Source: Strongylocentrotus purpuratus (Eukaryota; Echinodermata; Echinoidea; Camarodonta; Strongylocentrotidae). Taken from it: a stretch of DNA of 64,000 bases. The notes below the pieces were generated by a model, which worked only from the letters and a program-made list of their open reading frames with translations, was not told where the DNA came from and did not search any database. The position numbers and the translations under genes are program-made. Positions 9,500-22,135 of this stretch are shown one piece after another (the first letter of the stretch is position 1; each line of letters starts with the position of its first letter). The stretch covers positions 52,200,333-52,264,332 of the forward strand of contig NW_022145606.1 of the NCBI RefSeq assembly GCF_000002235.5. The letters are read 5' to 3'.

Positions 9500-11405
9500 G
9501 GGTGCGTTTAATCGACACTTTTTAACCCTAGAATCACGATATTTAAAGACGTTTAGTTTAAAACACGTTCCGTTCAAGCGATTTTTTCGTCGGTCGTAAA
9601 AATAAACGTGTTTAAAAACACAAACATGAAACGCTGAAAAAGAGTTTTGTATCATGATTCTGCAGAATCACGGTCGCTAAAATTCGATTGAACAAACGGA
9701 GTTCTCAATTATGATTCTATGGCGTCATTTTCGTGGCCTGTTCCGGTTTGGGCAAAAACCGCGCGCCTGCTTTTCATGCAATTTGCGTTCACTATACCAT
9801 GCTATTTTTCGTGGCCTGTTCCGTTATGTTATTCTTTGTTTTTTCCTTCTATCACCTTTTCTTATGTTATTCTTTTTTTTGGTTATAAATCTATCACTTT
9901 CTCTTTTGTTATTCTTTGTTTCTTCCTTCTATTTTTATGTTATTCTTTGTTTTTTCCTTCTGTCACCTTTTCTTATGTAATTCTTTGTTTTAATCATTCT
10001 ATCACTCTCTCTTTCTGTCTTTCCTTATGTTATTATTTGTTTCTTCCTTCTATCACCTTCTCTTATGTTATTATTTGTTTTTACAATTCTATCAATTTCT
10101 CTTATGTTATTCTTTGTTTTAATCATTCTGTCACTTTCTCCTTCTGTCTTTCCTTATGTTATTCTTTGTTTCTTCCTTCTATCTCTTTCTCTTATGTTAT
10201 TCTTTGTTTTCATCATTCTATCACTTTCTCTTATGTTATTCTTTGTTTTCATCATTCTATCACTTTCTCCTTCTGTCTTTCCTTATGTTATTCTTTGTTT
10301 CTTCCTTCTATCTCTTTCTCTTATGTTATTCTTTGTTTACATCATTCTATTACTTTCTCCTTCTGTCTTTCCTTATGTTATTCTTTGTTTCTTCCTTCTA
10401 TCTCTTTCTCTTATGTTATTCTTTGTTTTCATCATTCTATCACTTTCTCCTTCTGTCTTTCCTCATGTTATTCTTTGTTTCTTCCTTATATCTCTTTCTC
10501 TTATGTTATTCTTTGTTTTCATCATTCTATCACGTTCTCCTTCTGTCTTTCCTAATGTTATTCTTTGTTTCTTCCTTCTATCTCTTTCTCTTATGTTATT
10601 CTTTGTTTTCATCATTCTATCACTTTCTCCTTCTGTCTTTCCTTATGTTATTCTTTGTTTCTTCCTTCTATCTCTTTCTCTTATGTTATTCTTTGTTTTT
10701 ATCATTCTATCACTTTCTCCTTCTGTCTTTCCTTATGTTATTCTTTGTTTCTTCCTTCTGTCACTTTCTCTTATGTTATTCTTTGTTTTAATCATTCTAC
10801 CACTTTCTCTTATGTTATTCTCTGTTTCTTCCTTCTATTCTTATGTTATTCTTTGTTTTTATAAATCTATCACTTTCTCTCATGTTATTCTTTGTTTTCA
10901 TCATTCTATCGACTTTCTCTTTCTGTCTTTCCTTGTGTTATTCCTTGTTTCTTCCTTTTATCACTTTCTCTGTTGTCATTCTTTGTTTTAATCATTCTAT
11001 CACTTTCTCTTTCTGTCTTTCCTTGTGTTATTCTTTGTTCCTTCCTTATATCACATTCACTTTCTCTTATGTTATTATTTGTTTTAATCATTCTATCGAC
11101 TTTTTTCTTTCTGTCTTTCCTTATGTTATACTTTGTTTCTTCCTTCCATTACCTTCTCATTCTTTGTTTTATTATTGCGATCTATGCTCAAAACAGCAGT
11201 CGACAGTCGGCCGTAAACAATTCCAGAAAGCGCGCGCCGAAGTTGACCTATACTTCCTGGGTCAAACTGCGCAGTGTAACGCGCAGTAGCTGGGCTCGAA
11301 ATGAGCTAGAATCAGCGTTAATGGAAAATCGCTTGAACGCTTTCCCGCATTGACCTAGTTTTTTAACGGCGTTTTGATTTGTGATTCATGTTTGTGAATG
11401 CACCC
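9500..11405. mobile_element. TIR element, TTA target duplication, PIF/Harbinger-like
   Basis: The ends are GGGTGCGTTTAATCGACA (left) and, inverted, GGGTGCATTCACAAACATG (right). TTA lies directly outside both ends (9497-9499 and 11406-11408). A subterminal CGTTCAAGCGATTTT is present in inverted orientation in both flanks (near 9571 and 11324-11338). A 3-bp TWA duplication with G-rich ends is usual for PIF/Harbinger elements. No transposase ORF remains, and most of the interior is a 90-bp minisatellite. Confidence 0.7.
9820..11165 (+). repeat. T/C-rich minisatellite with 90-bp higher-order period
   Basis: The basic motif TTATGTTATTCTTTGTTT alternates with CTTCCTTCTATC, CATCATTCTATCAC and TTTCTCCTTCTGTCTTTCC. 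Between 10270 and 10720 the higher-order unit is exactly 90 bp (for example CTTCTGTCTTTCC at 10270, 10360, 10450, 10540, 10630 and 10720). Because 90 is divisible by three, several frames stay open for up to 308 codons; these are not genes. Confidence 0.9.
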
Positions 11406-11560
11406 TTAGTGTCACCTTCTTTCCATTGTAATACGTGCCCCTTCTCATTTTGTAAATGCCTTTTTTGCTTCTGATACGCGCCCCTTTCAAATATGATAAT
11501 GTCTCCTTGTTACTTTTGATAAGAGCCCCCTTTTCTTTCTCATGATTGCCCGTTCATAAG
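11405..11560 (+). repeat. ATACGTGCCCC-type units, right of inserted element
   Basis: Units like TAATACGTGCCCCTTCTC and TGATACGCGCCCCTTTC continue the repeat that is interrupted by the TTA-flanked element. Confidence 0.55.
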
Positions 11561-14500
11561 TCCACCTTTTATCCTACTGTCGCTAACGAAGTTTTCCCTC
11601 TTGCGGTCATCTAAAGAACTATATCCATTTTTAGAGAATGTGAGCAGCTTTGAGTATCGTAGCAGGTACCCTATTTCTACCACCACAATGAAAAGCATTG
11701 AAGCCGGGGGAAAGGGCAGGTGGCATGAAAGAAAATACATATCTCATAGCCTCCCTATCATATGCCCCTCATTTACGAGAGAACCTAAGAAGCAGTATTT
11801 CGGACAACTTAATGATAGGCTTGAGTTCTGGTAATGATAGAAACACAATTCTCACAGATTCCAACCAAAACTTACACTGAATGCTGAAGATTACGAATGA
11901 ATGACATGTGTAGGGGCTGAGTAATGAGCATAGAAAGATAAGGAAATCAAGGTAAGAAGGCCCGATACCATGTGCTTAGCACAGGTCACTGTGTGCAGAT
12001 TAGAGTTGTGGTTTTTATTGAAATTGAGTTTTCGTGAGGTTGTTCTTATTTTCCTCGTTTAAACAATCAACCTACTGCAGGCCAAACAATCCAGTTAATG
12101 AATATGTTGTGGTGTATGACAATGTGCCCCTTTTTCCCGGAGAGTTTCCTATATTATGGTGCCACCCCCCCCCCCCCCGTCCATAGTGAAGACGTCCCGC
12201 CACCTTGCTCTTTACTTGTACATATTCCTAAAATCAAGTAAGAATGCCCTTGTCTCTCCTGTTTTGTTATGTTCGTCGTATGCCTCTTCTTTTTGCTTTC
12301 AGTTTTGGTGTCATTTTTCACTACGTTAAAACTTAATAAGCTGCAAGTAATTTGTATTCAATATAGGTAATTTCACTTTTTTAAGGCTCCGAACATTTTA
12401 TTTTTAATTATTCGTTAGGTTAAGCAGTGACGTAAACATTATGCTTCCTCGAGCACGTACATGCCACCATCGCATTGGGAAACAAAATAGGAGAGAGAGA
12501 AAGAGAAACGAAAAGATTACGAAAATGAGAGTGTAAATGTGCATAGACCCAAGCCGAACCACTGGAGTAATATAGGCCCTGTGTTTCCGTATGGCGTAAG
12601 CTCAAGATAAAACATAGATACGTGTCCATTACCAGTTATCATAATAACATAAATGATTTGAAAATATAAATTCGCTAATTTGCTGATGCAATGATATATG
12701 TGAGCATTAATTTCTTGCTTTTCAGAATGATGCTACTTTCGTTTATGCGTCCATGACTATGTCGTATGTTGATTAAAAAAATGGGGTTCCACCGTTGCCC
12801 ATAAGTCATGTTCTGCTTTGTGTAAAAAGACTATACTTTCTTCGCATTATGACTCACGAATAGCAAATGACAAACATCATGTTAATATGGAATGGCGATT
12901 AACCATTACACTCTTTCCCGATTCATCTTTAGTCAATAGACCCCAACTATAGAGGACAATGAATTTCGGGAAAGAATTCCTTATTTTTTTAACAATAATA
13001 CAGTTCATTACCTAGATAGAAATAGGAACCAGAAACAGGAATACATCAATAAAACTGACATTTGTCAAAAAATGCGAACAATATGAAGTCCCAGTCTTAT
13101 CATAACCCAGAGGTAAAAAGAATAGTTCATCATTTATGTAAAATCAAGTGAATATGAAAACAATACACTTCGATGTCGTTGAATATTATTCTTCTTATCG
13201 TAATTTCATTATTTGTTCTCGTTCAGGATGATTTATTTAGGCTTCAGGAGTACTACATTACCCACACTGATTGAGCCACAGTGCAGCTGCAGCTGACATA
13301 GTGCATTGGCTTATATCTGACATCACTATTTTTCTCACATTGGATGAGTTTCAGTGATGACGTCACACTACCCGGTCAAGTTGACATGCTGCATTGTCTC
13401 ATACCTGATATATACCTGATCTACTTCCTGGTATTTATTAACCCATTTCCTACTGAAAGCGGGCTATTTTTTGTATTAAAGCTATGGGGAATATGTTACA
13501 TCAGTAGTCAACATGTTAACTTCCAGGAGAAATTAAGTTACATTTATTTCATATCCATGCTTAGATATTGTAAGCCCCTGCTAACCAGCTTTATGCATTG
13601 TCATTGGTAATTATGTTATTGAATGTAACTCATGCCTCATTTTCCTCATCGTACTTGGAATAATATCACTCCTTATTACAGTTTTTTCAAAATATTTAAG
13701 CAGCATGTTGTTTTACATTTAGATATAGAAACACTTTTGTACAAATGGGTTGTTTGCACTTTTTTATGAATCAAGTGTAATGATGATCGACGATGTAGAT
13801 TCATAAAAAAAAACGGCTGTTTTTGAAATGTTATGATAAATTTTGGAAACATACGAATTTGGGTTGTTTCCAAAGTTTAATATGAGTTAAGGTATACGTT
13901 TCATTCTTTATTTTTTTATTTTGTTTGCTTTATCAAAATATTTGAAAAGCTATTTGAATTTTGAATATAACTTAAATTTGCAATGGGACTATTTCCCTAA
14001 TCTTAGTACAAACATGATACTTGTATATGGGATGATCTTGATGGCGAAATATTGCACAAAATGCATGCTTATACTATTGTGGATCTTTAAACATATGTTA
14101 TTTCACACGCCCTCAACTCTGAGTACCCCCCCCCCCCCCCTCCCTTCCCCCAATTCGATTGGGGGAGAGATGAATGAAAAGGAAACAGAATGTGAAATAA
14201 TACACGTAGTATATTTTCGGGCAAAAGGCCCTCCCGGTTTTTTCTCATTTTACTCGATTTTGTTCGGTTAGAATAATATCATAATACAACGATATATTTG
14301 TTAATGGCCTTGTATTAAGTTTGGTATTATACTCGGAGCATTTATATCAAATAATGCAATTTACGTCAGTACTTCACATCACCATTTAAATGTGAGACAT
14401 ATACCCAATGAGTCCCATGGAATGCATGAAGCTAATTAATGTACTTGTTGTAAAAATGTACATTTCTATATTATGAACCAACTTTTGTATTATATGTACT

Positions 14501-15475
14501 CTATATGCATAAATGTATATACGTACACACATTATATTATTCATTATTTTGACAAGTACACCTTGGATTGCTACTAGAGTAGCACTATTTATTGTATTGT
14601 AAATAGGTTTGTGTGACGAAAAAAATTACGAAGTTCTTACAAAAGATGCATATATGTGTTGGAAGATTAAGTAATTGTGTCTAATATTGCTTTTGTACGT
14701 GATAATTCCGTTATGATAATCTTTACAGCTGCATACGAAACTCAAGTAAGATTGTTACTTTTCATTATTTTATTGTTTATTGATATTCATTCCACCAACA
14801 TTTTTGATGGATAATGTTAGGAGTGTATACGAGTTGTTTCTATCATATATTAATGACATCACTTGTATCATATATGGGGATTGCCCTACAGATGAAGTAG
14901 AAAGAATGCTTCATCTGTTATTCACACAACTACACTGCACATCTTACTCATTAAATGATTAAAATATAAGTACTTGATTTGTATGCGGTGTATCAACAAT
15001 ACCAAACAAAGGAAGAACAAAAGGTGAGACTGGAAACAAACGGTTCTTTAAAAGTGGTGGTTTGAGGAAGAATTGTTATAAATACAAATGTGTGCGTGTT
15101 CTAAAAAATGGAAATAGAAACAAAATTAGCAAAGACATAAAGTTACAATGCAAATAGAAAACATTGATTTTATTACAACTCTACGACAGTTATTACATGT
15201 ATGATATCTGTACAAGAAGATGTATAACATTCAGTTACCAGGTCTTTGCAAGTGATCAATCTGGACCTTGATTCCCGAAATTTTGGTATTAAAAAGAAAA
15301 CATGAATGTTGTCACAGATGTCCGAACAATAATATTGATGACTCTTTCATTACGAAGGGACGAGTTGTTATAGCGCCACCTTATGACTGCTTTTACTAAA
15401 CCACATGAAAAACTGTGCAGTCGATCACCAGTAGACAACGTGTAACAAGTGCATTTATTATTGTCCCTTAAAATT
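11560..15475. other. Quiet AT-rich stretch without a recognisable gene
   Basis: I see no conserved protein, RNA or repeat here apart from short poly-C runs near 12165 and 14127. Two overlapping ORFs at 11601-11880 are under 80 codons and match nothing I know. The sequence quality resembles intergenic DNA or long UTR. Confidence 0.4.
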
Positions 15476-15712
15476 AGGTATCACAGAGAGACAGAGAGAG
15501 GGAGAGAGAAAGAAAGAAAGAGAGTGACGGGAAGGGTATAGAACAGAGAGGGAGTAACGGGAGGGGTATAGAGCAGAGAGAGTGAGAGAGAGTGACGGGA
15601 GGGGTATACAGCAGAGAAAGAGAGAGAGAGAGAGAGAGAAGATGACGGGAAGGGTATAGAGCAGAGAAAGAGAGAGAGAGAGAGAGGTTAGAACAGAGAA
15701 ATAAAGAGTGGG
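15476..15712. repeat. GA-rich minisatellite
   Basis: (GA)n blocks are separated by GACGGGAAGGGTATAGAGCA units spaced roughly 55 bp. The minus-strand ORFs across it are low-complexity. Confidence 0.85.
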
Positions 15713-15863
15713 GGAGGGGGAGGTCATAAATGGAGCGGAAGAAATATATTTGAACTTGTTTAAGAATCTTGCCCACTAAAAAAAAACATGTTAGGTAAAG
15801 TTAGAACCATGGAACGAAGACGTCGTGTTTCCTTGCTGCAATTTTTTTTCTGGCAACACCCCT

Positions 15864-15894
<31 letters not shown>

Positions 15895-16113
15895 TCCCCC
15901 TCAGTTCATGTTCGCGGCATTGAAAACAAACACAAATCAGCAAATTGTAAGTTGCCTACACTTCTACGATATGGGATAGGCCTTTAAAACTTCGACTAAC
16001 TATATGCATCATAAACTCAGCATATTTTAGATGAGGTATGGATCATAATTATATTCTCCCTCAGATCCGGCCGTAGATGGGGTAACTAGGTTAGTCGAGT
16101 TTCTCTATTTATA

Positions 16114-16180
16114 CAGTGGCGTAGGCAGCCTATTTAGTGGGTCTGTTGAATGAGGGGGGGGGGGGGGGGGCTCTAGTTCC
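16114..16180 (+). mobile_element. Solo left end of a hAT-like poly-G element
   Basis: CAGTGGCGTAGGCAGCC followed by a 20-base G run matches the terminal type of the poly-G elements at 38760 and 40692. No matching right end is seen nearby. Confidence 0.45.
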
Positions 16181-16384
16181 TCAGGTCTTACTCGAAAAAT
16201 GAAATGATATTTACAAGGCTACTGATTAAGGGGGGTTGAAAGAATCTAGCCTTAATTAGTGGGTCAAGGCGGGCGGGCGGAGCGGCCGTCTCAACTTGCA
16301 ATCCTTAACAAACAAAGAAAATCAAAAGAAGATGATAATTTCCCGAGTACAACTGACGTGCTTTTCAAAAATCCTTCTGGGACA

Positions 16385-16560
16385 GGTACCCCCCCCCCCC
16401 CCCTCCCCCATTCCCTCCACCGCGGCCCGTGTGACCGCGCCGTTTGTCCTACCAGTTTCGTTTGTCCGTCGGACATAATATGCGGGTTTTCTGCTCGCAC
16501 GGATCGTCCGAGGGACGATCCGTGCGGTTTGCTATCCGCACACTTTGTCCCCCATTGTTT
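16385..16560. repeat. GC-rich palindromic repeat, copy 1
   Basis: Contains GTCCGTCGGACATAA and a perfect palindrome GCACGGATCGTCC-GAG-GGACGATCCGTGC near 16497-16525. Related sequence with a similar hairpin lies at 21930-22135. Confidence 0.6.
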
Positions 16561-16849
16561 TTTGATAAAAGGAAGCAACTCGGCAAATCAATGTATTTAG
16601 ACTCATTGTAAATCATGTGGTTGACATTTTTTCTAGAGATTACATAATAATAACTCTACAATTTTTTTAAAGCAAATGGGCCAGTCCTTTTGAAAGTAGA
16701 AGTGAATATTTTCTTTAAAACCTTTATTTTATGAAGGCATACTCGTGATATCGGCCCCACAACTGTTGTAATCGATTATACTTTTGTACGTGGCTTCGTA
16801 CATCAACCAACTCACTACTAGTATATACTCGTGATACAGGCCCCGCTCC

Positions 16850-17490
16850 AAGTATTTGGGGGCGTTTCGAGGTTTAATGAAGGAGTTAAATGGGAAATAA
16901 AAGTGATTAAAAATGGGGTTGAAAGTGAGTTGGGGAGGCTAGAGTATTTAAGATAAGGTAGAGCGTAGCACAAATTGGCGGATGCTCAGGGGGTAGGGGC
17001 ATTTAATTACGGTCAGATGAGCATATTTTGATACCTTATTCATGACACTGGCAGGTCACTAATTGGCGTATGGTCCAAGGGGCGGAGTCCCCGGAAGCGC
17101 AGGGGTTTTAGGCATTTAAATTAAGGTCAGATTAGCATCCAGAGGCCAGCCTTAGGTCCCAAGGTGGGGTCCAGGGGGCAGAGCCCCCGGAAGCTCAGGG
17201 ATATGGGCATTTAATTACGGTCACATGAGCATACTTTCTTTTCTATTTCTTTCTATTTAATTCTCTTTAATATACTTTTTCAAAAGTGTGTGTGTGTGGG
17301 GGGGGGGGGTTGAGCCCCCAAGCCCGCCGTAGTAGGCCTCTAAATAGTAAATAAGCACATTTCTTGCCTGACTGTAAATTTTGATATTTGTCATTCTCCC
17401 ACAAACGCATAACAAGTATAATTTACTAAAAAGTGTGGGAAAATCCCGGAAAATTAGGCCGTTTCAGCAGCATCTGTAAATCACTGGTAT
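16850..17490 (+). mobile_element. Partial composite element: array B plus module C
   Basis: Opens with G-rich sequence containing AGGTAGAGCGTAGC (as at 7010). About three array B units follow (16970-17230), then module C (17230-17485) with TTTAATATACTTTTTCAAA. Arrays A and D are absent. Confidence 0.7.
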
Positions 17491-17774
17491 CAAATTAGAA
17501 CAAAAAATTCACTTTTAAAGTTTTTTTTTTTTAGGGGGGGGGGGTAGCAACTGGCTGATTACTTAAACCTATGGTGTCGAGGGGCTCTTTCTTTATTTTT
17601 GTTCGGTAATAAATAAGGTTAGTTTATGTGGGTGTCACTCAGGCGCTGACATACGGGGGCGACGGACCCGCCCCCCCCCCCCCTCTTTGAAAAAAAAAGA
17701 AAGGAAAGGAAAAAGGAAAGAAAGAAGGGCTAAAAACACGAGTTACATGTAGAAGTGGACCAATAAAGGCGCTC

Positions 17775-18140
17775 ACATATCCGTATCAGGGGAAATATAC
17801 ACGGGGGCTCGGGGTGAATCAGCCCCCGAAATGCCAAAAAGAGCCCCCGAAAGTCATAAAAGTAGCCCCCCGAAATTTTTAAAGTATTTTTTCCCTGATC
17901 CGTATATAGGACAAGGCCCTGGGGCAGCTAGCCATACTCCGATATTTGGGTCGTTTTCCGATCAGAACTAGCCCTATCATTCCAGGATTTTGTTTCAGAA
18001 CCTGAGAAAAAGTCACCCAATCCCTTTAAGTTTCAAAAAGTAGACTTCATTGACCTGTACATAGGCTTAGGAACCGGGGGTGCTTGGGGGGGGGGGGGGG
18101 GGCTCAGATATCATTGAGCCCCCCCCCCCCAATATTTCGG
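17775..18140. repeat. Palindromic poly-G/poly-C repeats
   Basis: CCGTATCAGGGGAAATA (from 17781) and its near-inverse TTCCCTGATCCGTATA (about 17891-17906) enclose repeated GAGCCCCCGAAA units. A second poly-G block at 18075-18170 contains GGCTCAGATATCATTGAGCC and ends GAGCCCCTGATAAG. These are probably two small TIR elements. Confidence 0.5.
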
Positions 18141-18170
18141 CCGGGCTCGGTTATCATGAGCCCCTGATAA

Positions 18171-19035
18171 GTATCTGATAAGTACAATTACCCAAAGAAA
18201 GCTCAACCAAAGCTTAATATTACTCATATATAAATCTCGTAAGATAAACTGGACTTGACAAATATTGCTCAAAACTTTGTTTCCAGGAACACAAGAAGAC
18301 AAAACTTCTTTGGCACATTTGTCTGAGGCTGCATGTACACCTCAAAAGAAGAAAAGTCTGAAATTTTTCGCCGCGATGACATAGACGAGGAACAAAGAAT
18401 TTATTTCCAGGTGCAAATTAAAGACAAAGGAGGATCTCAGAATTATATTTTTTGGGTGGTGCCACATTTCAGTTTTTAAATATGTCCGTTTATAGGCATT
18501 ACAATAAAAGTTTTGTTTTTCACGTTCCTGGGGTATTATTTTTTCCAAAGGTGTTAAATGTGTGTTATTTTAACACCTAGTACTTTGTCTTACTTAATAC
18601 AAATGAACTGAATGTCTTACAATTCAACGATTTCTTCAAGTAGGCCTACTTTTATTAATTTCTTCAACTGCTTAAAATTAAGGCTACAAATGCTTTGTTA
18701 CTGTTGAGCTGTAGTGTGAACAGGCTACTCAGTAATTCACATTTATAGATTGGTGCACATTATTATGCTTGATCATCCTCTCCTATCTGTTTGTTGTCAT
18801 TCCTCTGTTAGTCATCCTTTATTTGCTACCTATGATATTTGAATATTCATTATTTCCTTTTATTATATAAATGAACATGTAAATACCTATATATGCAAAA
18901 TAAACCCTGTAGGTTTAAAGTTGTAAAGCCCAGGGCAGTTCAACACACGCAATCATGAAATAAGGGTGTCTTTATCGAAGTGTCTCTGTAAGTTTAGAAC
19001 CACGCCCTGTGCCTACCCGCTCAGGCCACCCTACA
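18171..19035. other. No gene recognised
   Basis: AT-rich sequence with two short minus-strand ORFs (under 70 codons) that resemble nothing known to me. It contains AAAATAAACCCTG near 18897, which could be an old LINE 3' end. Confidence 0.35.
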
Positions 19036-19038
19036 TTC

Positions 19039-19827
19039 AGGGGCGTCGCTAAAGGGGGGGGTGTGAGGTTGAAGCCGGTGGGATTTTTTTTTATGTCGGT
19101 CGGCCAGCAATTTGTTCCCCTTCGAACTGTAACTTTTTATCGGACAAAGAAACATTTTTGAAAATTCAGACAATGATTTAGAGTCGGTACAATGAATCGT
19201 CTTCTTTTTATAATAATTTAATGAAACGTCGAAGCTCCCGCGCTTCGCGCGAGAGGGGGAAAACTGAATTCAGACAATTAGGGTTAAGAGTAGAGAACGG
19301 TATACAACAAATCGTCTTCTTTCTATAATAATTTAATGAAACGTCTAAGCTTCCGCGCTTCGCGTGGGACGGGGAAACTGAATTCAGACAAGGATTAAGA
19401 GTCGAGAACGGTACAACAAATCGTCTTCTTTTCATAATAATTTAATGAAACGTCTAAGCTACCGCGCTTCGCGCGGGAGGCCTTTCACCCACCCCCTACC
19501 CCACCTAGGGAGCGCTTTGCGTGCTCTTTAAGTGATTCGCTTGCTCAATACGCCCCTCTCTTAAATAAGATCCTACCAACGCGCCTGCATTAAAATATAT
19601 AGCTATGATGCTTACTAAGTTGAAGAAATAATTTGTATATTAATGTCGTCGGCGAAAATGACCATTTGCGCATAACAACTTAGCCTTTGGCCTCGGGTTT
19701 TAAAGGGTTACATTTGTAGATATTGGGACATTTAATTTCGTCGGTAATTGGTGGCTTGTTTTGTAGGTAATCGTTGGCCTCTATACCCCCCCCCCCCCCA
19801 ACTGAAAAAGGTCTAGCGACACCCCTG
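19039..19827. mobile_element. hAT-like ended element holding inverted array A
   Basis: The left end CAGGGGCGTCGCTAAAGG and right end TCTAGCGACACCCCTG form an inverted repeat. The 8-bp flanks (CCTACATT and ACGACACA) do not match, so the two ends may come from different insertions. Array A hairpin units run inverted at 19165-19490. Confidence 0.5.
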
Positions 19828-20450
19828 ACGACACATAAGGCCTATACTTGCGTTTTGTGAGAGGCTCAAGTATAGTTGAGTAATTTTTGAAGAAAAACAA
19901 AACGAGTACTCGCTCTCCAATCGTATTGGTTATTTGGGAATTTCGAATGTCATCAAATATGTTTTTTTCCTTTTTACACAATGAATGTTTTGTGACTCAA
20001 TTCAGGCCTGACTAAATATAATTTTTTTCGTAAGGCAACAGACAAGTAATTTAGTCATATACCTGATTAACATTTGAAGATTTCCTAAACTAATGCCTGG
20101 CCGTGCGTAACCCATATTTGAACACTAAGTTGCACCTGAAATTGCAACATGTGCATTATAAGCTCAAAATGCTTTCTTTCATACAAATACACAAAAAAAA
20201 ATCCCAAAAGCTTGAATGCATACTATTTCACAAGATGTAATTAAACAATATAAATGATATTAATGATACACTTATACATGTACATGCAAATGCATGATCA
20301 TTTTTGCGCTTCCTGCTCCCAGCAAGATAGTTTCCTTCTACATTTAATTTTGTTGCTGTTGTGAGTTTATATTCATATTTTTGTTATCAAACAGGAATAA
20401 ATAAATGAATATGTAAATACATTTGTACAATGATAGTTGTACAATGATGA
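19828..20450. other. No gene recognised
   Basis: AT-rich unique-looking sequence. No conserved ORF, RNA or repeat was identified. Confidence 0.35.
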
Positions 20451-20454
20451 TAGA

Positions 20455-21141
20455 AGAACCAATGAAAATCGCAACTGATCTTCCTCAATTCCTTTTCTTT
20501 TCTTCCTCTTTGTTTTCTGTCCCTTTCTCTCCTCTTTTTCTTTCACTTCCCTTCTCCTTCTCTCTCTCTCTTTGCTGAGGGGGGGGGGGGAGGGGTACAA
20601 ATCGGGACAAATTGCAACTGATCTCCCCTACCTTTCTTCTTCCTCTTTTTCCCCCTTTCTCTTCCCTTACTTCGCTCTCTCTCTCTCTCATTTAAGTTTG
20701 CTGAGGGAGGCAGGGGCCTTTCGCCCCCTCCCCCGATCCACACGATGATGGTGGGATTAATCGCAACTGATCTCTGCCTCTTTCCACCCTTTTCTTTTCT
20801 TCTTCCTCTTTTGTGTTCCATTTTGGCTCTCCTCTTTCCCTTTCCATTCTTTCTCTCTTTTTTTGGCGGGGAGGGGGTGGGGTTGGTCGGGGAGGGGGGG
20901 GGGGCAGAGGCAAAGGCCTTTCTCCGCGATCCACATCTTGTTTGCAGGAAAATTGCAACTGATATCCCTTCTTTTTTTTTTCTTCTTTTTTTTTCTTTCC
21001 CTTTCCTTCCTTCCTTCTCTCTTGTTTTGCGGGGGGGAGGGGAGGCAACATCATGGGCGGCAAGGCCCTGTCGGACCCCTTTTTCTTTTTTTTCTTCCTT
21101 TCCTCTTCTCTCTTCTTTCCCTTTCCCTTCTTTTCCTTCCT

Positions 21142-21172
<31 letters not shown>

Positions 21173-21825
21173 GTTTGCTCAGGGGCAAGGGGAGGGCAGG
21201 CGAAGGCCTTTCGCCCCCGATCCACACCGCGTTGGTGGGAAAAATCACAATTGATCTCCGTACCTTTCTTTTCTTTCCCTTCCCCTTCTCTTCTTTTCTC
21301 TCTCTTTAAGTTTGCTGTAGAAGGGGGGGGGGGATACAAGGGCCATTTGCCCCCCCCCCCCATCCCCAACTTGTTGGCGGGAAAACTGCAACTGATATCC
21401 CCCTTCTTTTCTTTTCTTCCCTTTATCTCGTCTTTTCCCTTTTTTCTTTCCCTTCTCTTCCTTCTCTCTTTCTTTTTGCTGGGGGGGGGGGGGCAACAGC
21501 CTGAGAGGCAAAGCCCTTTCGCCCTCCCCGATCTTCTTCTTTCCACTTTTTCTTCTTCTTCTTCCTTTCCCTTTGTCTCTTCTTTCCCTTTCCCTTATTT
21601 TCCTTCCTTCTCTCTCTCTCTCTCTCTCTTGCTGAGGGGGGGGGGGGGGGGGTGGCGAAGGCCTTTCGCCCCCGATCTCCTTTGTTCCCCCTTTTCATTT
21701 TTTCTTCCTCTTCTTCCTTTCCCTTACTCTCCGCTTTACCTTCTCTCTCTCTCTCTCTCCATTTTTTGTTGGCGGTGGGGGGTCAAGGCCCTCCCCCCCC
21801 CCCCCCCCCTTGACCCGCGCCGGGA
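20455..21825 (+). repeat. Expanded polypyrimidine array D
   Basis: About eight units of 130-190 bp. Each has (G)AAAATTGCAACTGATCTCC-like sequence, then CTTTTCTTCTTCCTCTTTTT-type pyrimidine stretches, a poly-G run and AAGGCCTTTCGCCCCC. ORFs of 260 (+) and 284 (-) codons across it are compositional artefacts (Phe/Ser/Leu-rich on one strand, Lys/Arg/Glu-rich on the other). It ends in poly-C followed by TTGACCCGCGCCGGG, a decayed form of the composite element's right end. Confidence 0.85.
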
Positions 21826-21929
21826 AGACCTGTAGTGTCATCCCTAGCTAGCTGGCAAAGCTGAATATGGGTTATCCAGTCGTTTCATTCATTAAGTATT
21901 TTATACTTGTATTGAATTGTATACGTGTG

Positions 21930-22135
21930 GAATATAGAGTACGGACATTCGGTGCGGCAGGCGGACTATTGGTGCGAGACCTCTTCCTCACAGAATGTCC
22001 GTCGGACATTTGAGGCGCGCACGGAATGTCCGACACGGACATGGTGGACATTCTGTTATCCGCACCGATCGTCCGCTCTCGATCGATCTCTAATAGGCGG
22101 ACGATCGGTGCGGGTAACATTCTATGCGGTCACAC
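21930..22135. repeat. GC-rich palindromic repeat, copy 2
   Basis: Contains GAATGTCCGTCGGACATTT and the arms CCGCACCGATCGTCCGC and GCGGACGATCGGTGCGG (about 22060-22120). It is related to 16385-16560. Confidence 0.6.

Noticed and set aside
9719..10991. ORFs of 278 and 308 codons rich in Phe, Leu and Ser, looking like membrane proteins
   Set aside because: They lie in the 90-bp T/C minisatellite; the hydrophobic look comes from composition.
19039..19827. Clean hAT insertion with target duplication
   Set aside because: The terminal repeats match but the 8-bp flanks do not, so only a tentative element is reported.
20692..21835. ORFs of 284 codons (minus) and 260 codons (plus)
   Set aside because: Low-complexity polypyrimidine array; both strands and several frames are open.
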